From the NCBI RefSeq assembly GCF_004919105.1, contig NZ_STGK01000011.1:62001-126000 (forward strand): a stretch of 64,000 nt of DNA, read 5' to 3'. The translations under genes and the position numbers were made by a program. Source of the stretch: Nocardioides sp. GY 10113. GTDB taxonomy: Bacteria > Actinomycetota > Actinomycetes > Propionibacteriales > Nocardioidaceae. Below are positions 55,899 through 63,491 of this stretch, piece by piece. Numbering within the stretch: position 1 is the stretch's first letter; each line of letters opens with the position of its first letter. The notes below the pieces were generated by a model that worked only from the letters and a program-made list of their open reading frames with translations, ran no database searches and was not told where the DNA came from.

Positions 55899-56087
55899 GC
55901 CGCCTCCTGGGACGTCCCGGGCCCTCAGGATGACAGGGCCGCTGCCCGGGGACTTGTCCGACCGCGCTCGATCCTTGCGCCACCGTGCGTCCGCGCGTGG
56001 TTCGCGTGGTTTGGGCGTCGACCGGCTGTGGGTACCTCACCGGTACGTCGGCGCACGGGCGCCGCCGAGTCGAAGGGCAGGTCGCGG

Positions 56088-57146
56088 GTGCGGGAGCAAG
56101 GAGCAGGAACCGGCGAGGGAATCGCCCCGATCGGGCTGGGCGCCGACCCGGCGCAGCGCTGGGCGCCGCTCACGGACGCCGCCTCGGCGGTGGGCCGCGA
56201 CCCGGTCGCGGCGCTCGGACTGGCCGACCGGGTCGCCGACGAGGTTCCGCTGCCCGGGGCCGGCGACACACTGGGGCGCTGGTCGGCGCTCGCCACCCTG
56301 GGGGCGACCGACCTCGCGGTGGCCCGGGCGCTCGAGCCGCACCTGGACGCGGTCGCGATCCTCGCCGAGGCGGGGCGCGAGGACCTGGCGACGCCCGGGT
56401 CCACCTGGGGCGTCTTCGCCGCCGAAGGCCCCGGCCGCCAGCCCGAGGCCGCACCGGACGACCGCTGCCGGTGGCGCCTCGACGGCGTGAAGCCCTGGTG
56501 CTCGCTCGCCGGGGACCTGACGCACGCACTGGTCACCGCGTGGTGCGGCGACCGGCGTGGGCTCTTCGGCGTCGAGCTGCTCGAGCCGGCGGTCGAGGTG
56601 CTCCCCGGGGAGGAGTGGCCGGCCCATGGCCTGGCCGAGATCCGCAGCACCCCGGTGCGTTTCGTCGAGGCGCCGGCGCAGCCGGTCCGAGAGCCCGACT
56701 GGTACCTGGACCGCGACGGGTTCGCGTGGGGCGGCATCGGCGTTGCCGCGATCTGGTACGGCGCCGGCGTCGCCTTGCTCCGCCGGATGCAGCGCCAGGC
56801 GTCGGAACGACAGCTGGACCAGGTCGGCGAGATGCTGCTGGGGCGCGCCGACGTGGCCCTCTCCGCGGCCCGCGCGGTGCTCGCGGACTCGGCACGGGCG
56901 ATCGACGAGGGGGCCGCGGACGGCGAGCGGGGCGCGACGCTGGCGCTGCGGACCCGGCAGGTGGTCCACGACGCGGTCGAGAGCACGCTGCGCGGGGCGG
57001 CGCACGGCATGGGCCCGGCCCCCCTCACCCGGGAGCGGGAGCACCTGCGCCGCGTCTCCGACCTCGGCGTGTACCTGCGCCAGCACCACGCCGAGCGGGA
57101 CCAGGCGGCACTCGGCCGCCGGGTCGCCGCGGAGCAGCCGTGGTGA
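56088..57146 (+). CDS. acyl-CoA dehydrogenase family protein
   Basis: A 352-residue acyl-CoA dehydrogenase-like protein. The middle domain reads DLATPGSTWGVFAAEGPG and WRLDGVKPWCSLAGDLTHALVTAW, and the C-terminal helix bundle ends with LRGAAHGMGPAPLTREREHLRRVSDLGVYLRQHHAERDQAALG, typical of a distinct actinobacterial subgroup. It is shorter than most family members, and the catalytic Glu could not be placed with certainty. The GTG start follows AAGGGCAGG. The next gene starts in its stop codon (GTGA), so the trio is translationally coupled. The 189 bp between it and the LuxR gene holds the divergent promoters. Confidence 0.85.
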   Translation: MREQGAGTGEGIAPIGLGADPAQRWAPLTDAASAVGRDPVAALGLADRVADEVPLPGAGDTLGRWSALATLGATDLAVARALEPHLDAVAILAEAGREDLATPGSTWGVFAAEGPGRQPEAAPDDRCRWRLDGVKPWCSLAGDLTHALVTAWCGDRRGLFGVELLEPAVEVLPGEEWPAHGLAEIRSTPVRFVEAPAQPVREPDWYLDRDGFAWGGIGVAAIWYGAGVALLRRMQRQASERQLDQVGEMLLGRADVALSAARAVLADSARAIDEGAADGERGATLALRTRQVVHDAVESTLRGAAHGMGPAPLTREREHLRRVSDLGVYLRQHHAERDQAALGRRVAAEQPW

Positions 57147-58483
57147 CCCCCGCGTTCACCCACGACGCCGCCGGGACCCCGGCGGAGGCCTGGTCGCGTC
57201 CGGAGCGGGACGCGCTTTCCCTGCTGGAGATCGACCGCTACCGGCACCTCGTCGTCGTCGCCGCGCACCCCGACGACGAGTCGCTGGGTGCCGGGGGCCT
57301 GGTCGCGACCGCCGCCGCCCGCGGGCAGCGGATCACCCTGGTCCTGGCGACGGCGGGCGAGGGAAGCCACCCGCGGTCCCCCACGCACACGCCCGGGATG
57401 CTCGCGGCGGTGCGTCGCGCGGAGGCCGACGCGGCGCTGGCGCAACTGGCGCCCGGTGCGCGCCTGGTCTTCCTCGGGCAGCAGGACGGCTCGGTCGCCG
57501 ACGGCGAGGACGCGCTGGTCGCCGCCCTCGTCGACGAGATCGGGCTGGCCGGTGCGGACACCCTGGTGGTGGCGCCGTGGCGCGGGGACGGACACCCGGA
57601 CCACGAGGCGGCCGGGCGCGCGGCGGCGGCCGCCGCCCGCCGTACCGACGCCCGGCTGGTGGAGTACCCGATCTGGTGGTGGCACTGGGGCACGCCCGAG
57701 GAGGCGCCCTGGCACCTGCTGCGCCGCCTGCCGCTGGCCCCGGAGGCCCGCCGGCGCCGCGACCGGGCGGTGGCCGCCCACCGCAGCCAGGTCCGACCGC
57801 TCTCCGTGGCCCCCGGCGACGAGGCGCTGCTCTCCGAGCGCGTGCTCGCCCACTTCCGGGGCGGGAGCGAGCACTTCGTCGTGGATTCCGTGACCGACGA
57901 CCGCCTGGACCGGTTGCACCGCGCAGAGCCGGATCCCTGGGGCACCGACCGCCGCTGGTACGAGGAGCGCAAGCGGCGGCTGGTCCTGGCGAGCCTGCCG
58001 CGGCGTCGCTACGCGCGGATCCTCGACCTCGGCTGCTCCACCGGCGCCCTCACCGCAGACCTGGCCACCCGCCTCACCCCCGACGGTCATCTGCTGGCCC
58101 TCGACGCGAGCCAGGCGGCCGTCGACGCGGCGCGCGAGCGACTGGCGTCGGCCGACGAGCACCGGGTAGGTATCCGGCGTGGCGAGATACCCCGGGACCT
58201 CCCGGACGGTCCGTTCGACCTGGTGGCCCTCTCCGAGGTCGGCTACTTCCTCAGCCCGCGCGACCTCGACGGGCTGCGCGAGCGCGTCGCCGACCTCGTC
58301 GACCCCGAGGGCACCGTCCTCCTGTGCCACTGGCGCCACCCGATCGTGGGATGGCCGCTGGACGGACCCCAGGTGCACCGCGCCTTCGAGGACGCCTTCC
58401 CCCTTCCCGTGCAGGCGCGCTACCGGGACCGGGACGTCGAGCTCCTGATCCTGTCGGCCGACGAGAGCTGGCCGGCGCCGTGA
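57143..58483 (+). CDS. PIG-L deacetylase / NodS-like SAM methyltransferase fusion
   Basis: A 446-residue two-domain protein. The N-terminal PIG-L domain (about 20-240) has AHPDDESLGAGG and GHPDHEAAG, the zinc site used to remove N-acetyl groups from GlcNAc derivatives. The C-terminal domain (about 250-446) is a class I methyltransferase, with DPWGTDRRWYEERKRRL, SAM motif ILDLGCSTGALT, and LSEVGYFLSPRDL, which match the NodS (N-methyltransferase of Nod factors) family. The GTG start overlaps the acyl-CoA dehydrogenase stop in GTGA, and the glycosyltransferase start overlaps its stop in GTGA. The sugar substrate is unknown. Confidence 0.9.
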   Translation: MTPAFTHDAAGTPAEAWSRPERDALSLLEIDRYRHLVVVAAHPDDESLGAGGLVATAAARGQRITLVLATAGEGSHPRSPTHTPGMLAAVRRAEADAALAQLAPGARLVFLGQQDGSVADGEDALVAALVDEIGLAGADTLVVAPWRGDGHPDHEAAGRAAAAAARRTDARLVEYPIWWWHWGTPEEAPWHLLRRLPLAPEARRRRDRAVAAHRSQVRPLSVAPGDEALLSERVLAHFRGGSEHFVVDSVTDDRLDRLHRAEPDPWGTDRRWYEERKRRLVLASLPRRRYARILDLGCSTGALTADLATRLTPDGHLLALDASQAAVDAARERLASADEHRVGIRRGEIPRDLPDGPFDLVALSEVGYFLSPRDLDGLRERVADLVDPEGTVLLCHWRHPIVGWPLDGPQVHRAFEDAFPLPVQARYRDRDVELLILSADESWPAP

Positions 58484-59202
58484 CCGCGAACAGCCACGGG
58501 TGGGCGCTCCGGGTGGTGATCCCGGCGCACAACGAGGCCGGCCTCCTGCCGGGCTGCCTGCGCTCGGTGGCCGAGGCCGAGCGGCACCTCGCGCAGGCCG
58601 GCCGCGGATCCGCGCCTCCGGTCGACGTGACGGTGGTCGTCGACGCGAGCACCGACGGCACGGCGGAGGTGGCCGCCGCGCACGGCGCCGCCGTCCTGGC
58701 CGTCGACACCCGCTGCGTCGGCCTCGCTCGCGCGGCGGGCGTCGACGCCGCGGCCCGGGGGCGGGAGGCGCGGCCGAGCGAGGACGTGTGGATCGCGATG
58801 ACCGACGCCGACACCACCGTCCCCGCCGACTGGCTCTCCGCGCAGGTCGAGATGGCACACTCCGGGATCGAGCTGTTCGTCGGCCGCGCGCACCCCGACC
58901 CCGACGACCTCCCGCCCCGAGCGGTCGAGCAGTGGTGGCGCCTGCACGCCGATCCCGACGAGCTCCAGATCCATGGCGCCAATCTCGGCTTCTCGCTCGC
59001 GGCGTACCGCCGGACCGGCGGCTTCCGACCGTTGCCGGAGCACGAGGACGTCACCTTCGTCCAGGACGCGCTCTCGGCCGGCCTGACCTGGACGCACGCC
59101 GGCCCGTGGGTACGCACCTCCGGGCGGCCCTCCGGCCGCGTGTCCGGGGGCTTCTCCGGTCACCTCCGCACGCTGCTGCCGGACGGCGCCGCCGGCCTGT
59201 AG
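58480..59202 (+). CDS. GT2-family glycosyltransferase
   Basis: A 240-residue GT-A fold transferase: VVIPAHNEAGLLPGCLRSV at the N-terminus, VVVDASTDGTAEVAA, and the nucleotide-sugar DxD motif in IAMTDADTTVPADWL. The acceptor-site E-D pattern is PEHEDVTFVQDA. There is no membrane helix, so a cytosolic reaction is likely. It is the third gene of the trio, overlapping the fusion gene in GTGA. After it, 161 bp lead to the MMPL gene with its own regulated promoter. Confidence 0.88.
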   Translation: MTANSHGWALRVVIPAHNEAGLLPGCLRSVAEAERHLAQAGRGSAPPVDVTVVVDASTDGTAEVAAAHGAAVLAVDTRCVGLARAAGVDAAARGREARPSEDVWIAMTDADTTVPADWLSAQVEMAHSGIELFVGRAHPDPDDLPPRAVEQWWRLHADPDELQIHGANLGFSLAAYRRTGGFRPLPEHEDVTFVQDALSAGLTWTHAGPWVRTSGRPSGRVSGGFSGHLRTLLPDGAAGL

Positions 59203-59283
59203 CGCGAGCGCCCCGAACACCTCCTCACCGTGGCCGCCGTACCTGAACCGGTCAAGAATCTCGCCGCTCTCTCAGGATTCGTT

Positions 59284-59299
59284 AACCCCCCGGGGGGTT
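59284..59299 (+). promoter_or_regulatory. C6G6 palindromic element B (MMPL promoter)
   Basis: AACCCCCCGGGGGGTT, a perfect 16-bp palindrome. It overlaps the spacer and the possible -35 (GTTAAC or TTAACC, 59281-59287) of the promoter whose -10 is TACGTT (59304-59309). Confidence 0.7.
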
Positions 59300-59303
59300 G
59301 TGC

Positions 59304-59309
59304 TACGTT
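59304..59309 (+). promoter_or_regulatory. -10 box of the MMPL operon
   Basis: TACGTT preceded by TGC (extended -10), 16-17 nt after GTTAACC. It lies between the two C6G6 palindromes, so a regulator bound at both would block it. Confidence 0.5.
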
Positions 59310-59320
59310 CTCGCGCAGAC

Positions 59321-59337
59321 ATCCCCCCGGGGGGTTA
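59321..59337 (+). promoter_or_regulatory. C6G6 palindromic element C (MMPL promoter)
   Basis: ATCCCCCCGGGGGGTTA, the same core as element B, 37 bp centre to centre, downstream of the likely transcription start and 27 bp upstream of the MMPL GTG. Confidence 0.7.
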
Positions 59338-59363
59338 GAGACGAAGCAGAAGGAGACGCCGCC

Positions 59364-61511
59364 GTGGCGCAGTTGACGGAGACGCCGCCGTCCATCAAGA
59401 CCGGACCTGGCCCGCTGGGCCGGCTCGGCATCTGGGTGACCGAGCACCGCAAGCTCGTGACGATCGTGTGGGTCGCGATCGTCATCGGCCTGGGCATCTT
59501 CGCCCCGGCCGTGGAGAAGAACCTCTCCGGCGCCGGCTGGCAGGCCGACGGCTCCGAGTCGGTCGCCGTGCGCGAGCTCGCCGAGGAGCACTTCGGCGGC
59601 AACGCCAGCCACGCGATCCAGGTCGTCGTGCACAGCACCGACGGCTCGCTGGAGTCCGAGGAGGGCCAGGAGGTGCTCGGCGAGGTCGTCGACATCCTCG
59701 AGGCCGAGCCGCGGCTCGCCGAGGTGTTGCAGCCGATGCCCGGCGTGAGCCTGTCCCAGGACGGCTCGACCGCCGTGGTCCTCGCCGGCGCCGGCGTGGA
59801 CACCAACGAGATGGTCAAGGTCGCCACCGACCTCAAGGAGGAGCTCCAGGAGCTCTCCACCGACGCCGTCCAGGTGAACCCGACCGGCTCCTCGCTGCTC
59901 TGGTCGGACTTCAACGAGGCCAACCTCGAGGCGATGATGACCTCGGAGATGTACTCCTGGCCGGTCACCATGGCGATCCTGGTGCTCGCCTTCGGTGCGC
60001 TCGTCGCCGCGGGCCTCCCGCTGCTGCTGACGCTGGCCGGACTGGTCGCCTCCGCCGGCTCGCTGGTGCTGCTCAACGAGTTCATGCCCGTCTCCATCTG
60101 GGCGATGAACTTCGCGATGATGTTCTCCCTCGCCCTGGGCATCGACTACGCGCTGTTCCTCGTGGTCCGCTACCGCGCCGCCCGCGAGGGCCACAACAAG
60201 ACCGCCCGTCAGGCCGTCGCCGAGACGATGGACACCGCCGGCAAGGCCGTGCTCCTCTCCGGCGCCACCGTGCTGATCTCGCTCTCCGCCGTGATGCTGG
60301 TCCCCTCGCCGTCGTTCCGGTCGATGGCCGGCGGCATCATGATCTCGGTGGTCTTCATCCTGGCCGCGACACTGACGTTGCTGCCGCTGGTGCTGTTCAA
60401 GCTCGACCACAAGATCAACAAGTTCGCGCTGCCCTGGGTGCACACCGGCGAGCACCGCTCGCCGAGGTTCCAGAAGTGGGGCGAGCACCTGTGGCGCCAC
60501 CCGCTGGCCTGGGGCGTGGGCTCCGTCGTCGTCCTGGTCGCGCTCGCCGCGCCGATCCTGGGCCTGAAGACCGCGATGCCCTCGATCAAGGTGCTGCCCG
60601 AGGACGCCAGCGCCCGGGTCGGCTACGACCTGGTCCAGGACGCGTTCGGTGACGGCGCCCCCGGCATGCTCCAGGTCGTCGCCGACAGCGAGGACGCCGA
60701 GGCCACCTCGGCCGCCCTGGCCGCCGACGCCGGCATCGCCGGCGTGATGCCCGCCGTGCCCGCCGCCGACGACAGCGACCTGGTCCTGATCCAGGCCTCG
60801 CCGACCGTCGACCCCTCCGACGAGGAGCTCTTCGACATCGTCGACCGGCTCCGCGCCGACCTGCCCGACTCCGCCCAGGTGGGTGGCGCCGCGGTCGAGA
60901 ACATCGACCTGAAGAACCAGCTCGACGAGTCCACCCCGATCGTGATCGCCGTGGTCCTCGCGCTCGGCTTCCTGCTGCTCCTCTTCGCGCTGCAAGCCCC
61001 GCTGATCTCGCTGCTGGGCACCCTGGCCAGTCTGCTCTCCACGGGCGCCGCGTTCGGTGTCGCCAAGCTCGTCTTCCAGGACGGCCACGGCTCGAGCCTG
61101 CTGGGCTTCGAGCACCAGGGCTTCCTGGACGCCTGGGCGCCGGTCTTCTTCTTCGCGATGATCTTCGCGATCGCGATGGACTACACCGTGTTCCTGCTGG
61201 CCTCGGCCAAGGAGCACTGGGAGCGCTCGGGTGACGCCAAGGAGGCCATGGTCGGCTCGCTGGCCCACTCCGGCCGAGTGATCTTCGCCGCCGGCGGCGT
61301 GATGGTGGCGGTCTTCTTCACCTTCGCGCTCTCCGGCCCGCTGCCGCCCAAGGAGATGGGCGTCATCCTCGGTGTCGCCGTCCTGCTGGACGCCTTCCTG
61401 GTCCGCCTGGTGCTGCTGCCGGTGATGCTCCGGATGGCCGGCAAGGCCGCCTGGGCCACCCCGGCCTGGCTGAAGCGGATCCTGCCCACCATCACCTTCG
61501 CCCACGACTGA
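59364..61511 (+). CDS. MMPL-family RND transporter
   Basis: A 715-residue MMPL transporter with a first helix at about 31-48, two large extracytoplasmic loops and two sets of transmembrane helices. Each set carries a family motif with the proton-relay Asp: LGIDYALFLVVRYRAA (about 257-270) and AIAMDYTVFLLASAKE (about 600-615). These proton-driven pumps export lipids, siderophores or drugs. The GTG start follows AAGGAG. It shares an operon with the YgaP-like gene under a promoter bounded by C6G6 palindromes, so it may export something linked to sulfide, metal or reactive-sulfur stress; the substrate is unknown. Confidence 0.9.
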   Translation: MAQLTETPPSIKTGPGPLGRLGIWVTEHRKLVTIVWVAIVIGLGIFAPAVEKNLSGAGWQADGSESVAVRELAEEHFGGNASHAIQVVVHSTDGSLESEEGQEVLGEVVDILEAEPRLAEVLQPMPGVSLSQDGSTAVVLAGAGVDTNEMVKVATDLKEELQELSTDAVQVNPTGSSLLWSDFNEANLEAMMTSEMYSWPVTMAILVLAFGALVAAGLPLLLTLAGLVASAGSLVLLNEFMPVSIWAMNFAMMFSLALGIDYALFLVVRYRAAREGHNKTARQAVAETMDTAGKAVLLSGATVLISLSAVMLVPSPSFRSMAGGIMISVVFILAATLTLLPLVLFKLDHKINKFALPWVHTGEHRSPRFQKWGEHLWRHPLAWGVGSVVVLVALAAPILGLKTAMPSIKVLPEDASARVGYDLVQDAFGDGAPGMLQVVADSEDAEATSAALAADAGIAGVMPAVPAADDSDLVLIQASPTVDPSDEELFDIVDRLRADLPDSAQVGGAAVENIDLKNQLDESTPIVIAVVLALGFLLLLFALQAPLISLLGTLASLLSTGAAFGVAKLVFQDGHGSSLLGFEHQGFLDAWAPVFFFAMIFAIAMDYTVFLLASAKEHWERSGDAKEAMVGSLAHSGRVIFAAGGVMVAVFFTFALSGPLPPKEMGVILGVAVLLDAFLVRLVLLPVMLRMAGKAAWATPAWLKRILPTITFAHD

Positions 61512-61534
61512 GCCGGACGAGAGGAGCACAGACG

Positions 61535-61756
61535 ATGAGTGCGATGAACATCGACCGCGCGGTCTTCTTCATGGCCGGCACGCTGGCCCTGGTCGGCGCC
61601 CTGCTCGCGGCGACGGTCTCCCCGTGGTGGCTGCTGCTGGTCGCCTTCGTCGGCGCCAACCAGCTGCAGGCGAGCATCACCGGGCTCTGCCCGGCCGCGT
61701 CGATCCTGCGCCGGGCCGGCATGCGCTCAGGGTGTGCCTTCGAGGCGCGCCGCTGA
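61535..61756 (+). CDS. YgaP-like (DUF2892) membrane protein
   Basis: A 73-residue protein of the YgaP transmembrane domain family: NIDRAVFFMAGTLALVGALLAATVSPWWLLLVAFVGANQLQASITGLCPAASILRRAGM, with two helices and the family motif FTGxCP (here ITGLCP). In E. coli YgaP the domain is fused to a rhodanese; stand-alone copies cluster with sulfur metabolism genes and CsoR/CstR-type regulators. It follows MMPL by 23 bp with a GAGAGGAG Shine-Dalgarno and is closed by a strong terminator. Confidence 0.85.
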   Translation: MSAMNIDRAVFFMAGTLALVGALLAATVSPWWLLLVAFVGANQLQASITGLCPAASILRRAGMRSGCAFEARR

Positions 61757-61774
61757 CGCACCGGCGAACCAGAC

Positions 61775-61813
61775 CCGACGGCCCGGCCTCCCTCCCGGAG
61801 GCCGGGCCGTCGG
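61775..61813 (+). terminator. strong terminator of the MMPL / YgaP-like operon
   Basis: A 17-bp perfect stem (61775-61791, 61797-61813, arm CCGACGGCCCGGCCTCC) with a 5-nt loop, 18 bp after the stop. No T tract, but the stem is very stable. Confidence 0.88.
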
Positions 61814-61850
61814 CGTCCCCGGGGGCCTCGACGCGGCTAGGTTCGTCGCC

Positions 61851-62294
61851 ATGCACCTCACCGACGGCGACCAGATCCGCAACCTCCTCGGTCGCTACTG
61901 CCACCTGGTCGACGCGGGCGACTTCGCGGGCGTCGGTGAGCTGCTCGCCCGCGCCACGCTGTGCGGCGAGCACGGCACGCCCCTGGCCCGGGGCAGCGCC
62001 GAGATCGCAGCGTTCTACGAACGACTCGTCCTCCGGTACGACGGCAGGCCGGGCACCCAGCACGCGGTGGCCAACACGGTCCTCGAACCCGCGGGCGACG
62101 GCGCCCGGGCCACCTCGACGTACGTGGTGCTGCAGGCGGTCGAGGGCCTCCCCCTGCAGCCGATCATCACCGGCACCTACCGGGACACGTTCGCGCGGGA
62201 CGAGACCGGCTGGCACTTCACCGAGCGCCGCTTCGCCGCCGGCCTTTCCGGCCGCCTGGACCGGCACATGGCCGGCCGGGCCGGCGGCTCCTAG
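61851..62294 (+). CDS. SnoaL-like / NTF2-like fold protein
   Basis: A 147-residue protein of the SnoaL_4-like group: QIRNLLGRYCHLVDAGDFAGVGELLARATLCG at the N-terminus and the barrel strands TQHAVANTVLEPAGDGARATSTYVVLQAVEG - GWHFTERRFAAG. The conserved pocket residues suggest a small-molecule isomerase, dehydratase or binding protein. The ATG at 61851 is 8 nt after TAGGTT (leaderless-type promoter). Its stop TAG shares the CTAG palindrome with the stop of the P450 gene on the other strand. Confidence 0.8.
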   Translation: MHLTDGDQIRNLLGRYCHLVDAGDFAGVGELLARATLCGEHGTPLARGSAEIAAFYERLVLRYDGRPGTQHAVANTVLEPAGDGARATSTYVVLQAVEGLPLQPIITGTYRDTFARDETGWHFTERRFAAGLSGRLDRHMAGRAGGS

Positions 62295-63487
62295 ACGGCG
62301 CGCACCGGCACGCTGGCGTAGCCGGCGACGTTGCTCATCGACACCCGCCGCAGGCCCTCCCGGTCCACGTCGTAGCGCGGGACCAGGTCGAGCAGGAGCT
62401 CGAGCGCGATCCGGCTCTCCATCCGGGCCAGCGCGGCCCCGAGGCAGGAGTGCACGCCGTAGCCGAAGCCGATGTTGGGGCGACCGGTGACGGGTCGGTC
62501 GATGTCGAACCGGTCCGGGTCGGCGAAGGCGCGCTCGTCGCGGTTGGCCGAGCCGACCAGCAGCATCACCGCCGACCCCTCGGGGATCGTGACGCCGTGC
62601 AGGCGGACCTCGCGCATGCTGCGGCGCACGTTGTACTGCGCGGGCGCGTCGAAGCGGAGCGCCTCCTCGACCGCGGCCGGGATCCGGGAGCGGTCCTCGC
62701 GCAGCGCGGCCCACTGGTCGGGATGGTCGGCCAGGGCGACGAGCGCGCCGCCGACCAACTTGGTCACGGTCTCCGCGCCCGCGCCGCCGAGCAGGCTGAG
62801 GAAGCTGGTGATCTCCAGGTCGTCCAGGCGTGTCGACGCGCCGTCCTCGTCGCGCGCCACCTCGGCCTCGACCAGCGCGGTGATCATGTCCGGCTGCGGA
62901 TCCGATCGCCGCCGCCCGATCAGGTCGAGGAAGTAGGCGCCCATCTCCGCCGTCGCCCGCTCGCCGGCCGGCCCCATCTCCTCCTCGCCGGGCTCGCGGT
63001 GGAGCGCGGCGTCCAGCCAGTGCCGGATCTGCTGCCGCTCCCCCTCCGGGATGCCGAGCATCCGGCTGATGATCTCGACCGGGAAGAGCGCGGCGAAGTC
63101 GGCGACCCCGTCGAAGCCGGCCGGGTCGCACTCGGCGAGGAACCCGCCGATCGTCTCCCGGGCCATGGGCTCGAGGGCCGCGATCGCGCGCGGGGTGAAG
63201 ACCTTGTTGACCAGCGCCCGCATCCGACGGTGCTCGGGCGGGTCCATCATGATCATCATCGGCAGTCCGCGCCACCTGCCCGAGTGCACGGAGGCCACGT
63301 CGACGCCGTAGGCGGAGGAGTAGGTCGCGAAGTCCTTCTGGGCGGGCGCGACGTCGTCGTACCGGCTCAGCGCGTAGAAGTCGCGCTCGGCGTTGTAGTA
63401 GACCGGCGCCTCGTCGCGCAGCCGCCGGTAGGCCGGATAGGGGTCGGCGAAGTACTCCTCCGAGAACGGGTCGAACAGCGCGCCCAC
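62291..63487 (-). CDS. cytochrome P450
   Basis: A 398-residue bacterial class I P450. The heme-binding signature FGYGVHSCLGAALARME lies near residue 335-351 (Cys ligand), the I-helix GGAGAETVTKL, and the EALR K-helix. The N-terminus is short and soluble. Substrate and redox partner are unknown; no ferredoxin gene lies beside it. The GTG at 63487 starts 4 bp after the stop of the upstream dehydrogenase-like gene with GGAGG as Shine-Dalgarno, so the two are probably co-transcribed. Confidence 0.92.
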   Translation of the reverse strand: MGALFDPFSEEYFADPYPAYRRLRDEAPVYYNAERDFYALSRYDDVAPAQKDFATYSSAYGVDVASVHSGRWRGLPMMIMMDPPEHRRMRALVNKVFTPRAIAALEPMARETIGGFLAECDPAGFDGVADFAALFPVEIISRMLGIPEGERQQIRHWLDAALHREPGEEEMGPAGERATAEMGAYFLDLIGRRRSDPQPDMITALVEAEVARDEDGASTRLDDLEITSFLSLLGGAGAETVTKLVGGALVALADHPDQWAALREDRSRIPAAVEEALRFDAPAQYNVRRSMREVRLHGVTIPEGSAVMLLVGSANRDERAFADPDRFDIDRPVTGRPNIGFGYGVHSCLGAALARMESRIALELLLDLVPRYDVDREGLRRVSMSNVAGYASVPVRAV

Positions 63488-63491
63488 CGGG

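Noticed and set aside
56088-59202. True Nod factor (lipochitooligosaccharide) synthesis genes
   Set aside because: No NodA acyltransferase or processive chitin synthase is present; the GT2 is small and soluble. The resemblance is limited to the PIG-L and NodS-like chemistry.
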